A DNA stretch of 64,000 nt from Rhodobacteraceae bacterium Araon29 (GTDB lineage Bacteria > Pseudomonadota > Alphaproteobacteria > Rhodobacterales > Rhodobacteraceae): assembly GCA_039640505.1 (NCBI GenBank), contig CP046865.1:1-64000 (forward strand), read 5' to 3'. Of this stretch, positions 19,742 to 28,926 are shown in pieces; position 1 is the first letter of the stretch, and each line of letters begins with the position of its first letter. Under the pieces are notes generated by a model. That model made no database searches. It was not told the DNA's origin and saw only the letters and a program-made list of their open reading frames with translations. Both the position numbers and the translations under genes were made by a program.

Positions 19742-21112
19742 TTATGCCGCCGAACTGTCGTATTCACCCTTGGGGTGAACCCATAACAGCAACACCAACC
19801 CCACAATGAAAAGACCAACGAGCGGCGAGATGCCAATGCGCGCATCGCCGCTAATTGCCGTAACAATCCCGATAAGCGCCGGGGCCAGAAAGGCTGTTGC
19901 CCGACCAGACAGAGCATAAAGCCCAAAGCCTTCAGTGGCTTTTTCCGGACGCGTGTGGCGTACCATCATTGAGCGACTTGCAGATTGCAAAATACCGCCC
20001 ATGCCGCCGATGAAAACGCCGCAGGTATAAAAAACCATATCCGGAAGATTAGAGCCCTCGGGAACGGCCATACCGAACACATGGGTCAATGAGGTGTTTA
20101 CAATGACAAAACAAACGACAGTCAAGATGCAGACCATGACAACAATCACAGGTTTTGGACCAATTCTTCGATCCAAAAAGCCCCCCAGCCAGCTAAAAAG
20201 AGCGGCAGATATAGCAGCAATAATGCCAAATTGACCCAATTTTACAATGTTCCAATTCAAAACAAGAACAGCGTAAGTGCCGCCGAACGTATAAAGACCA
20301 TTTAGCGCATCGCGATAAAACATTGACGCAACAAGATATGAAAACAGGCTCTTTCTAGACGGAAGAGATTTTATTGACCCTATGAGGTTTGCTAAGCCTT
20401 CCGAAATATTTAATTTACGCCGAAGCGATTTATCTTCTCGTACCCATGCAAAATAGGGGATCATGAAAATTGCAAACCAAATAGCCACCAATGGCCCCAC
20501 AAAGCGCGTTCCCTCTTTTTGCGAGGCGTCTAATCCAAACAGGGGATCCATTTCTAGGATCATCGTTTTACCGTTGTCTTGTTCGACAAAAAACAACAGC
20601 ATTATAAGCAATGACAAAACACCGCCTGCATAGCCGAACCCAAAGCCCGATCCGGATATTTTGCCAACCTCATCAATAGATCCAAGCGAGGGAAGCTGCG
20701 CATTTGTGAAAATGTAAGTGTACTCGGCCATAATGAAACAAAGACCAAAAACTGACAGCATCAGCCACATGTTTGAACCGTCTGGCAATGTGAACCAGAG
20801 TGCTAGGGCAGTCACCAAATAGATCACAGAAAATGTACTTATCCAGGGCTTTCTCAACCTTGTCGTATCAGCAATAGCCCCGAGTATGGGGCCACCAAAC
20901 CCGATGATCAGACCCGTGATCGCCAAACAATTTGACCAGACAATCTGGGCATTAGCATCTGCAAGCGTTTCATCCTGCCCAATCCCCATGTAATATTGTG
21001 AGGCGACAATGGCAAAATACGGTCCAAAGACAAATGTCATGAGCAGCGTGTGAAACGGCTGGCTCGCCCAATCATAAAAGAACCAGCCCCAGATTTTTTT
21101 TCGATTGCTCAT
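19742..21112 (-). CDS. UMF1/Atg22-type MFS transporter
   Basis: This is a 456-residue major-facilitator protein with about twelve hydrophobic segments. The N-terminus WGWFFYDWASQPFHTL is characteristic of the UMF1 (Atg22-like) group, whose yeast member exports amino acids from the vacuole. The substrate in bacteria is not established. It is transcribed on the same strand as yhhQ, 127 bp upstream of it. Confidence 0.87.
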   Translation of the reverse strand: MSNRKKIWGWFFYDWASQPFHTLLMTFVFGPYFAIVASQYYMGIGQDETLADANAQIVWSNCLAITGLIIGFGGPILGAIADTTRLRKPWISTFSVIYLVTALALWFTLPDGSNMWLMLSVFGLCFIMAEYTYIFTNAQLPSLGSIDEVGKISGSGFGFGYAGGVLSLLIMLLFFVEQDNGKTMILEMDPLFGLDASQKEGTRFVGPLVAIWFAIFMIPYFAWVREDKSLRRKLNISEGLANLIGSIKSLPSRKSLFSYLVASMFYRDALNGLYTFGGTYAVLVLNWNIVKLGQFGIIAAISAALFSWLGGFLDRRIGPKPVIVVMVCILTVVCFVIVNTSLTHVFGMAVPEGSNLPDMVFYTCGVFIGGMGGILQSASRSMMVRHTRPEKATEGFGLYALSGRATAFLAPALIGIVTAISGDARIGISPLVGLFIVGLVLLLWVHPKGEYDSSAA

Positions 21113-21206
21113 GTGATTTCTTTCCCAGTTGCCTGATTAACTTAGACCGTTTTACGTAAACGAGATCAAGTTATTCCTGTAAAAGCAAAGAGCGCCCAAA
21201 TTCATT

Positions 21207-22499
21207 TTACACAAAAACTTCAATGGGCTTTTGGTGGCCCAATTTGAATATGCGTTTGTAACGTTCAATTTCTGAAAGGGGGCCCATCGCCTTATTGGGA
21301 TTATCCGAAAGCTTGACTGTTGGCCGACCATTGGCTGACACCGCCTTACACACCAAAGAAAATGCGCCCAACTGTTCATTGGGTACAAGGCCGCGGAAAT
21401 CATTTGTTAAATTGGTGCCCCAGCCAAACGATACTTTCACGCGTCCAGAAAACTTCTTATGCAGATTAATAATGCTATCCGTATCTAGACCATCCGAAAA
21501 AATAACTAGTTTTTGTGTTGGATCTTCGCCACGATCTTGCCACCACTTGATGGCAATTTCTGCACTAGCAGCAGGATCACCACTGTCAATGCGCACTCCA
21601 GTCCATGCGGCAAGCCAATCTGGTGCGTTCTGTAAAAAGCCCTCGGTTCCATAAGTATCGGGCAAAATTACTCGCAAGTTTCCATCATGTTCCTCTTGCC
21701 AGTCTGAAAGGACGTGATAAGGCGCTGCCGCGAGCTGATCGTCGGTTTTGGCTAGGGCGCAGTACACCATTGGAAGCTCGTGCGCATTTGTGCCAATGGC
21801 TTCAATGTCCCGTTCCCTGGCCACAGCACAATTCGATGTTCCGATAAATTTGTCGCCCAAACCTTCGAGCATTGCCTGCACACACCAATCTTGCCAGAGG
21901 TAAGAATGTCTGCGACGCGTGCCAAAGTCTGCTATGCGCAAACCCTCTATGGTTCGCAGGCTTTCAATTTTTTCCCAAAGCTTTGTCATTGCCCGAGCGT
22001 AGAGTACCTGTAGTTCAAACTTTGCCATCCCTTTAAGAACGGCACGCCCGCGCAACTCCATTAGCACCGCAAGCGCAGGAATTTCCCACATCATAACCTC
22101 AGGCCAGCTGCCTTCAAAAGTCAGCTCGAATTGTCCATCACGTTTTTCAAGATTATAATCGGGTAGCTGCAAGTTTTCGAACCACTCCATAAAATCCGGT
22201 CGAAACATCTGACGCTTTCCATAAAAGGTATTCCCGCGCAGCCAGGTGCTTTCACCGCGCGTCAGGCTTAAGCTGCGAATGTGATCAAGCTGCTCACGCA
22301 ATTCACCTTCGTCAATCAGCTCTGCAAGCCGAAGGCTTTTGGACCGGTTAATAAGGCTAAAGGTCACAGCCGTGTCGGGTTTGTTCCGATAAATCGACTG
22401 ACACATGAGAAGTTTATAAAAATCAGTGTCGATCAATGATCTGACGATTGGGTCGATTTTCCATTTATGGTTCCAAACCCGCGTCGCTATATCAACCAT
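21207..22499 (-). CDS. pncB: Nicotinate phosphoribosyltransferase
   Basis: PncB makes nicotinate mononucleotide from nicotinate and PRPP in the NAD salvage (Preiss-Handler) pathway. The 430-residue product starts with the conserved TDFYKLLMCQ segment near 25-34. It carries DFGTRRRHS at 191-199, where H198 corresponds to the histidine that is phosphorylated in the ATP-driven cycle. It is the last core gene before the AT-rich accessory region to its right. Confidence 0.95.
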   Translation of the reverse strand: MVDIATRVWNHKWKIDPIVRSLIDTDFYKLLMCQSIYRNKPDTAVTFSLINRSKSLRLAELIDEGELREQLDHIRSLSLTRGESTWLRGNTFYGKRQMFRPDFMEWFENLQLPDYNLEKRDGQFELTFEGSWPEVMMWEIPALAVLMELRGRAVLKGMAKFELQVLYARAMTKLWEKIESLRTIEGLRIADFGTRRRHSYLWQDWCVQAMLEGLGDKFIGTSNCAVARERDIEAIGTNAHELPMVYCALAKTDDQLAAAPYHVLSDWQEEHDGNLRVILPDTYGTEGFLQNAPDWLAAWTGVRIDSGDPAASAEIAIKWWQDRGEDPTQKLVIFSDGLDTDSIINLHKKFSGRVKVSFGWGTNLTNDFRGLVPNEQLGAFSLVCKAVSANGRPTVKLSDNPNKAMGPLSEIERYKRIFKLGHQKPIEVFV

Positions 22500-23332
22500 T
22501 CAAGCCCCCAAACTATATAAACTCTGCACATTGTCTGTTGCGCAGATGTCTGTGGTCAAACCTTGTCTACTACAAGAAAGGTTACTTCAACAACCTGCAC
22601 ATATTTTATCAAACTGCGTCACACGTTAATGAAAGGTGGTCAGTCTTTTTTGTGTAAATTCTAATGCAAAACAAGTTCATCTTACTCTATTAACCTGCGG
22701 CATATCAAAGACTTGATTTTATGACCACCCTCTTGCATTGGCGTCCTAAAATATCAAAACCTACTTTGAACATCAAATACTAAGAGACCAACGTCATTTT
22801 ATGCTCGTGGCGGCATATTATTCTCCAATTTGGGAAAATTAGGAAAAGCGCAAACACAACGAACCCGCTAAGGGCTATCCATCAAGGCTGTCAGAAATCA
22901 TCTTGCCGGTGGGAATCAGGCCAATCAGACGTCAGCAAAACTCAACGCGTAAAGTGGGGCTGCTTATGGTATTTTTTGGGTTTATTTCTGAAATTTTTCT
23001 TCCGTTGTGGATGAGACTGCAACGAGAGCGCGCCGCTAAATAAACATAAGACCGATAGCGAAATCATAAAGGTTATTCTTAATTTTCCTTTATTTTCAAT
23101 CTATCCATAATTTGGATTATTTAGTTTTTTAATTGAATAGCCCATTTAGTTATTAATTATCATAACCCTATATTTTATCATGGCTAAAGTTTGTATAATT
23201 TTTTTTATACATGGTAATTTAACCCTAATGTAGTGTTTTTTATACTTTAGAGACAGACATGATAATAATTTACCTACTTTAATTATTTTAATTATCTGGT
23301 TAGGTTTTTTTTGTTATTTTATTATTATCTTT
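22500..23332. other. AT-rich non-coding left edge of the accessory island
   Basis: About 830 bp contain no gene that I can support. The first half should contain the pncB promoter. From about 23040 to 23390 the sequence is extremely AT-rich compared with the core genes around it. Within it TGTATAA (23192-23198) and TTATACA (23205-23211) form an inverted repeat around six T residues, a possible operator. A looser 8-bp inverted repeat, GGTGGTCA at 22635 and TGACCACC at 22722, is also present. I see no integrase, tRNA fragment or attachment site that would mark an insertion. Confidence 0.6.
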
Positions 23333-23359
23333 ATGGTGAGCCAAAATAGTTTACGTTGT

Positions 23360-23366
23360 AAAAAAA
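23360..23366 (+). other. A7 homopolymer at a reading-frame break in the signal peptide
   Basis: An ATG at 23333 opens MVSQNSLRCKK and then hits TAG at 23369 because of seven consecutive A residues. In the frame of the exoprotein the same place reads KKYSFTRCLSAILCAFPF, a good signal peptide with no conventional start codon above TTG 23397. Removing one A joins the two frames. This could be a phase-variable tract, slippage, a mutation or a sequencing error. Confidence 0.6.
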
Positions 23367-23396
23367 TATAGCTTTACCCGTTGCTTAAGTGCAATT

Positions 23397-26300
23397 TTGT
23401 GCGCTTTTCCATTTGTGTTGCCAGTTCAAGCGCAAGACAGCAGTGATCTGCCTGTTTTACGGAACGTAGTGTCTGGGAGTGGAAGTTTACAGCACTCAAC
23501 CGATAGCTTGGTTGTCAATCAGAGCTCAAACAAACTTGTTTTGGACTGGCAAGGGTTTTCAATTGCGCCTGATCATAAGGTTGAATTTCAGCAACCTTCT
23601 ACCGAATCGACAGCATTGAACAGAGTTTCGGGGGGAATACCATCTGAAATTTTTGGAGCGCTTGAAGCGAATGGCCGCGTTTTCTTGGTTAACCCTGCGG
23701 GAGTTCTATTTTCTCCCTCGGCCCAAGTAAACGTTGGCGGGCTTATTGCCTCAACTCTTGATATAACACAGGACGATTTTCTAAGCGGTCAATATATCTT
23801 TGGTGGTTCCGCAAGAACAGCAGTTGATAATCAAGGGTCTATTTCGGTCTCAAATGGCGGTTTGGCGGCCTTTATTGGGGCGCAGATTGATAATTCAGGT
23901 ACGATAACCGCCAAAGACGGAAGTGTCCTCATGGGGGCAGGAAGTCGTGTAAAAGTTAATGTGGATGGTTCGCTTTACTCTCTTGAGATTCAAGCAGATG
24001 CAGTTGATGGGCTTGTTAATCAAGATGGCATAATCCAAGCTGACAATGGGCGGATTTGGCTTTCGGCTGGTGCTGCTGCTGATTTGAAATCGAATGCCAT
24101 CAATCACACAGGGATAAGTCGGGCAAATAGCCTGCAAGTGGGACCAAAAGGCGAGATTGTTCTTTCAAGCAATGGTCACGTCAATATTTCAGGCGGTTCA
24201 GAACTTTCTGTGGCGGGCCAAGAGGCGGGCAAGATTAACATTAATGCTGATACAGCGATGCTGGGCGGTGTTTTGGTGGCCTCTTCGACCGGAAACGGGG
24301 TTGCCGCAGGCGAGATTGAGTTGAAATTTGAAGGTCGGCTAAACATTTCAGGCCAACTACAGGCCTCCTCAGACACCGGCAAGGGCGGATTTATAGGGGT
24401 AACCTCAGGGCAAATTATCCAAAGTGCCTCATCCGAACTAAATGTTGACGGGGCCGTTGGGGGTTACATTCGTATGGATGCCGGCGCGGGGCTGCTGACA
24501 TCTGGCGATTATACTGCACATGGGCATGTTAGTTCGGGCGGTATGGTTGATATAACTGGATCTGACTTGCGCTTTTTTAGTGCAACGCTGAATGCCTCGG
24601 GTCAGTCTGTGGGTGGAATGGTTCGACTTGGTGGCGCTTTTCAGGGCGGTAAGGATGTAGATCCAGATACCAGCTATTATAGCAGCTTTATTGGCCGCTG
24701 GGGTGCTCTGCCATCCCTTGGTTCTAGTCAGCAAACTTTTATCAACAATGCCACCCAAATCGACACTAGCTCTGCGGCGGGTGTCGGCGGTACGGCAATC
24801 ATTTGGTCTGATGATACGACGACATTTTTAGGAAAGATTGACTCTCAAGGCAGTACCGGAGGTGGATCTGTAGAGATTTCTTCGGCCAATGATTTGCGCA
24901 AAGCATCGCTTGCTAATGTTGACGTTGGAGATGGTGGACATCTTTTACTGGATCCAAAAAATATTATCATTGGCGATAGTGCAACAGCACAAGATTGGTC
25001 CTATGCCGGGATACTGGGCTTTGGGTACAGCACGACGACAAAAAACCTAGATGTCAGTGGGCTTGATGCAAGTGGTTCCTTTGGCATGGCGGTTTCGCTG
25101 AACGCAGCAGGTGATCGCATGGCGGTGGGGTCTCATTCAGATAATGGGTCCGGTGATGATACCAATTATGCCGGCGCAGTTTATCTATTCAGCTTTACGG
25201 ATAGTGACTTTTCTGGCGGCGTGCTGCAGGCAACAATCGGCGAAGGCTATACGGGCGGTAAAAATGTCGATGTCAGCGCAATTGAAGAAAATGACTACTT
25301 TGGCCGTTCAGTTTCGCTAAATGCAGCGGGCGATCGCTTGGCTGCGGGGTCTAATGGAAATGACGGGTCTGGAAATGGCACCACTAATAGCGGCGCGGTG
25401 TATCTGTTCAGCTTTACGGATAGCGCCTTTTCCGGCGGCGCGCATGAGGCCACGCTTGGCAAAGGTTATACCGGCGGCAAAAACGTCAACGTCAACGGAC
25501 TTGAAGCAGAAGACATGTTTGGCGTTGCGATTTCGCTCAATGCAGCAGGAGACCGCTTAGCCGTCGGAGCTCATAAGGATGACGGATCCGATAATGGGAC
25601 AACTCTAGCCGGCGCTGCGTATCTTTTCAGCTTTACGGATAGTGACTTTTCGGGCGGCACGCTGCAGGCCACAATCGGTAAAGGTTATACGGGCGGTAAG
25701 AATGTCGATGTCTCTGCCCTTGCAGCAAGTGACACCTTTGGCGTTGCAGTTTCGCTCAACGCGGCAGGTGATCGCCTGGCGGTGGGGGCTCATGGAGATG
25801 ACGGATCCGATAATGGGACATCTGGAGCAGGCGCTGCGTATCTTTTCAGCTTTACGGATAGTGACTTTTCCGGCGGTGCGCTGCAGGCCACTATAGGCAA
25901 AGGCTATACAGGCGGCAAAAATGTCAATGTCTCAGCCCTTGAAGCAACTGAATACTTTGGCACATCGGTTTCGCTCAACGCAGCCGGCGATCGGTTAGCT
26001 TTGGGGGCCACCCACGATGACGGATCCGATAATGGGACAACTCAAGCCGGCGCGGTGTATCTGTTCAGCTTTACGGATAGCGCCTTTTCCGGCGGGGCGC
26101 TGCAGGCCACAATAGGCAAAGGCTATACGGGCGGCAAAAATGTCGATCTATCCGCAATTGAAGCAAGTGACTTCTTTGGCCGTTCACTTTCGCTCAACGC
26201 GGCGGGCGATCGCTTGGTAGTGGGGGCTAATGGAGATGACGGATCCGGTAATAGCACATCGGGCGCCGGCGCAGTTTATCTGTTCAGCTTTACGGATAGT

Positions 26301-28925
26301 GACTTTTCCAGCGGGGCGCTGCAGGCCACAATCGGTAAAGGTTATACGGGCGGTAAAAATATCGATGTCTCCACGCTTGAAGAAGAAGACAACATTGGCC
26401 GTTCACTTTCGCTCAACGCGGCGGGCGATCGCCTGGCCGTGGGGTTTGGTAGAGATGACGGATCCGATAATGGGACCTCTGGAGCCGGCGCAGCGTATCT
26501 GTTCAGCTTTACGGATAGCAACTTTTCCGGCGGGGCGCTGCAGGCAATAATAGGTAAAGGTTATACGGGCGGTAAAAATGTCGATCTCTCCGCGCTTGAA
26601 GCAGATGACACCTTTGGCCGTTCGGTTTCGCTAAATGCGGCAGGAGACCGCTTGGCTGTCGCATCTCAATGGGATGAAGGGTTTGATAATGGGACATTTC
26701 AAGCCGGCGCGGTGTATCTGTTCAGTTTTACGGATAGTGACTTTTCCGGCGGGGCGCTGCAGGCCACAATCGGCAAAGGCTACACGGGTGGTAAAAATGT
26801 CGATGTCAGTTCACTTGATAGACATGACTGGTTTGGCCGTTGGGTTTCGCTGAATGCAGCAGGCGATCGTTTGGCCGTAGGTGCTTACGGAGATGACGGA
26901 TTTAATAATGAGGACCGTAGTCCCGGTGCAGTTTATCTATTCAGCTTTACAGATAGCGATTTTTCCGGCGGCGCGCTGCAGGCCACAATCGGCGACGGCT
27001 ATACGGGCGGTAAAAATATCGATATCCCCGAGCTTAGAAGACATGACAACTTTGGCATGGCGGTTTCCCTAAACGCAGTGGGGGATCGCTTGGCAGTCGG
27101 AATTCAAAAGGATGACGGATCCGGGAATGTGGCCAAGCAGTCCGGCGGAGTTTATCTATTCAGCTTTACAGATAGTGACTTTTCCGGCGGTGCGCTGCAG
27201 GCCAAAATCGGTAAAGGTTTTACGGGCGGTAAAAATATCGATGTCTCCGCGCTTGAAGAAGAAGACTTATTTGGCCATGCGGTTTCGCTAAATGCGGCGG
27301 GCGATCGATTAGCCGTCGGAGCTTATTCGGATGACGGATCCGGTAATAGCACATTGAACGCCGGCGCGGTTTATCTGTTCAGCTTTACGGATAGTGACTT
27401 TTCCGGCGGTGCGCTACAGGCCACAATCGGCAAAGGCTATACGGGCGGTAAAAATGTCGATGTCAGCTCACTTGAAGCAGGTGACGGCTTTAGCCGTTCG
27501 GTTTCGCTAAACGCGGCAGGTAATCGCCTAGTGGCGGGGGCTGCTGGAGATGACGGATCGGGTAATGGCACCTTGAGCGTCGGCGCTGTGTATCTTTTTA
27601 CCAGCAGTGCAGAAACTGGATCATATAACGCGGAAAGCGCAGCATCATTTACCGCCCATGCAGATCAAGGTATCACAGTAAGTGCCGCAGATTTAAGATC
27701 ACGGCTAGGCCTTGGTCAAAATGTAATTTTTCAGGCCTCGAATGACATCACATTAAGCAGTGATTTAATGGTGGTAGGAACTGAAACTGGTGGCAGTTTA
27801 ACGCTTAGGGCCGGACGTTCCATTCTTTTGAACGCTGATATGGTGACAAACAACGGAGATCTAAATCTTATTGCCAATGACACGTTGGCCAATGGTGTTG
27901 TCGATGTGCATCGCGATACAGGCAACGCCGTGATTACAATGAGCGCAGGAAACAGCATCAATGCCGGCACCGGTGCGGTGTCCATCACTCTGCTGGACGG
28001 CGCTGGAAAAACCAACCTTGCAAATGGCGATATCAGTTTAAGGGACATTACCGCCGGCACGATCACAGCGGTCAATTCCGGTTCCACATCAGGAACCGGC
28101 ATAACATTGAGCTCTGGCGCTCTCACAGCGTCCAGTAGCGGTGACGCTATCGCTTTATCAGCACAGAAGTTCACTAATAGTGCAGGCGCTTCTGCTCTAT
28201 CGGCGACATCTGGGCGCTGGCTTGTCTGGTCATCAAATGCAGATCCTTTTGATGGTTCGACGGGGGATACGATAGGTGGCCTCAGTTATGATTTCAGACA
28301 ATATAATGCCACCTACGATAGCACGGCTGCCGCACAGTCCACTGGAAACGGGTTTCTTTATACCCTAGCGCCGAGCCTGAGTTCATCCCTTTTGGGCAGT
28401 TTAACAAAATCCTACGATGGGTTGGCCTCTATCTCTACCCTAGAAGCAGGGAATTACAGCACCATCACTGGGGTGATTGGTGGCGATACCATATCCTTGA
28501 CCACACCAGCCACTGCTGCGTTGAACAGCAAAGAGGTGGGTAATAATAAATATACTTCAGTCACACGTGCGAAAGACAGTTGGACCAATGGTAGTATCGC
28601 GGTTTATGGCTATCAAATTGCTCTATCTTCCGGAAATATCACTAGTATCACCATTCCGACCAATTCGGGCGAAGCCTTTATTGTTTCTTCATCCGGCATT
28701 GCGTCCAGACCCATTATAGCCAACTCGGCGACAGGCATGGGTGCGTTTGACACACAATACGGCTTAGCCGGTGACCAAATAAGCACGGTCTCAGGTAGTG
28801 CATTCCAAACAGTCAAGATTTTAATGGATATAGCAAAACCCCAGAAATGCCGGATTGGCTCTGGCTTTGATTTAATTTGCGGAAATTCACAAAATATTAG
28901 TTACCAAAGAAGTGTGCAGCGCTGA
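23397..28925 (+). CDS. Two-partner secretion exoprotein (TpsA) with FG-GAP-like repeats
   Basis: This is a large exported protein of 1842 residues from the TTG at 23397. The N-terminal 250 residues resemble the haemagglutination-activity (TPS) domain: NVVSGSGSL, LVLDWQGFSI, GRVFLVNPAGVLFSPSAQV. That domain targets the protein to its TpsB partner. Twelve repeats of 73 residues follow (nucleotides 25080-27603), then Ser/Thr/Gly-rich beta-helix-like sequence and a C-terminal YDG-type segment near SLTKSYDGL. The signal peptide ends PVQA before QDSS, but its basic part lies upstream of any ordinary start codon (see the A7 tract). It overlaps no gene and ends 1 bp before tpsB. An adhesin or biofilm role is inferred. 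Confidence 0.88.
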   Translation: MCAFPFVLPVQAQDSSDLPVLRNVVSGSGSLQHSTDSLVVNQSSNKLVLDWQGFSIAPDHKVEFQQPSTESTALNRVSGGIPSEIFGALEANGRVFLVNPAGVLFSPSAQVNVGGLIASTLDITQDDFLSGQYIFGGSARTAVDNQGSISVSNGGLAAFIGAQIDNSGTITAKDGSVLMGAGSRVKVNVDGSLYSLEIQADAVDGLVNQDGIIQADNGRIWLSAGAAADLKSNAINHTGISRANSLQVGPKGEIVLSSNGHVNISGGSELSVAGQEAGKININADTAMLGGVLVASSTGNGVAAGEIELKFEGRLNISGQLQASSDTGKGGFIGVTSGQIIQSASSELNVDGAVGGYIRMDAGAGLLTSGDYTAHGHVSSGGMVDITGSDLRFFSATLNASGQSVGGMVRLGGAFQGGKDVDPDTSYYSSFIGRWGALPSLGSSQQTFINNATQIDTSSAAGVGGTAIIWSDDTTTFLGKIDSQGSTGGGSVEISSANDLRKASLANVDVGDGGHLLLDPKNIIIGDSATAQDWSYAGILGFGYSTTTKNLDVSGLDASGSFGMAVSLNAAGDRMAVGSHSDNGSGDDTNYAGAVYLFSFTDSDFSGGVLQATIGEGYTGGKNVDVSAIEENDYFGRSVSLNAAGDRLAAGSNGNDGSGNGTTNSGAVYLFSFTDSAFSGGAHEATLGKGYTGGKNVNVNGLEAEDMFGVAISLNAAGDRLAVGAHKDDGSDNGTTLAGAAYLFSFTDSDFSGGTLQATIGKGYTGGKNVDVSALAASDTFGVAVSLNAAGDRLAVGAHGDDGSDNGTSGAGAAYLFSFTDSDFSGGALQATIGKGYTGGKNVNVSALEATEYFGTSVSLNAAGDRLALGATHDDGSDNGTTQAGAVYLFSFTDSAFSGGALQATIGKGYTGGKNVDLSAIEASDFFGRSLSLNAAGDRLVVGANGDDGSGNSTSGAGAVYLFSFTDSDFSSGALQATIGKGYTGGKNIDVSTLEEEDNIGRSLSLNAAGDRLAVGFGRDDGSDNGTSGAGAAYLFSFTDSNFSGGALQAIIGKGYTGGKNVDLSALEADDTFGRSVSLNAAGDRLAVASQWDEGFDNGTFQAGAVYLFSFTDSDFSGGALQATIGKGYTGGKNVDVSSLDRHDWFGRWVSLNAAGDRLAVGAYGDDGFNNEDRSPGAVYLFSFTDSDFSGGALQATIGDGYTGGKNIDIPELRRHDNFGMAVSLNAVGDRLAVGIQKDDGSGNVAKQSGGVYLFSFTDSDFSGGALQAKIGKGFTGGKNIDVSALEEEDLFGHAVSLNAAGDRLAVGAYSDDGSGNSTLNAGAVYLFSFTDSDFSGGALQATIGKGYTGGKNVDVSSLEAGDGFSRSVSLNAAGNRLVAGAAGDDGSGNGTLSVGAVYLFTSSAETGSYNAESAASFTAHADQGITVSAADLRSRLGLGQNVIFQASNDITLSSDLMVVGTETGGSLTLRAGRSILLNADMVTNNGDLNLIANDTLANGVVDVHRDTGNAVITMSAGNSINAGTGAVSITLLDGAGKTNLANGDISLRDITAGTITAVNSGSTSGTGITLSSGALTASSSGDAIALSAQKFTNSAGASALSATSGRWLVWSSNADPFDGSTGDTIGGLSYDFRQYNATYDSTAAAQSTGNGFLYTLAPSLSSSLLGSLTKSYDGLASISTLEAGNYSTITGVIGGDTISLTTPATAALNSKEVGNNKYTSVTRAKDSWTNGSIAVYGYQIALSSGNITSITIPTNSGEAFIVSSSGIASRPIIANSATGMGAFDTQYGLAGDQISTVSGSAFQTVKILMDIAKPQKCRIGSGFDLICGNSQNISYQRSVQR
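25080..27603 (+). repeat. Twelve in-frame 219-bp tandem repeats in tpsA
   Basis: Each unit encodes 73 residues beginning with Phe-Gly or a variant and including SLNAAGDRLAVG, an Asp/Gly-rich loop such as DDGSDNGT, AVYLFSFTDSDFSGG and ATIGKGYTGGKNVDVS. The first unit starts at 25080 and the twelfth at 27489, exactly eleven times 219 bp apart, so no indel has accumulated overall. The last unit is cut after VYLF. The Asp-rich loops resemble calcium sites of FG-GAP (integrin-like) propeller blades. Variation is concentrated around the loop and the segment before the next Phe-Gly. Confidence 0.93.
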
Positions 28926-28926
28926 G

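Noticed and set aside
22966-23043. 25-codon frame MVFFGFISEIFLPLWM... in the AT-rich gap
   Set aside because: It has a hydrophobic, membrane-like start but a poor ribosome site and no recognisable relatives; too short to support without conservation.
25111-27072. Several plus-strand open frames in other frames across the tpsA repeats, recurring with the repeat period
   Set aside because: They are shadows of the 219-bp repeats: the same alternative-frame peptide recurs in each unit and breaks at unit differences.
25080-27603. Regular tandem repeats considered as a CRISPR-like array
   Set aside because: Units are 219 bp, fully in frame and coding, with no short repeat/spacer structure and no cas genes nearby.
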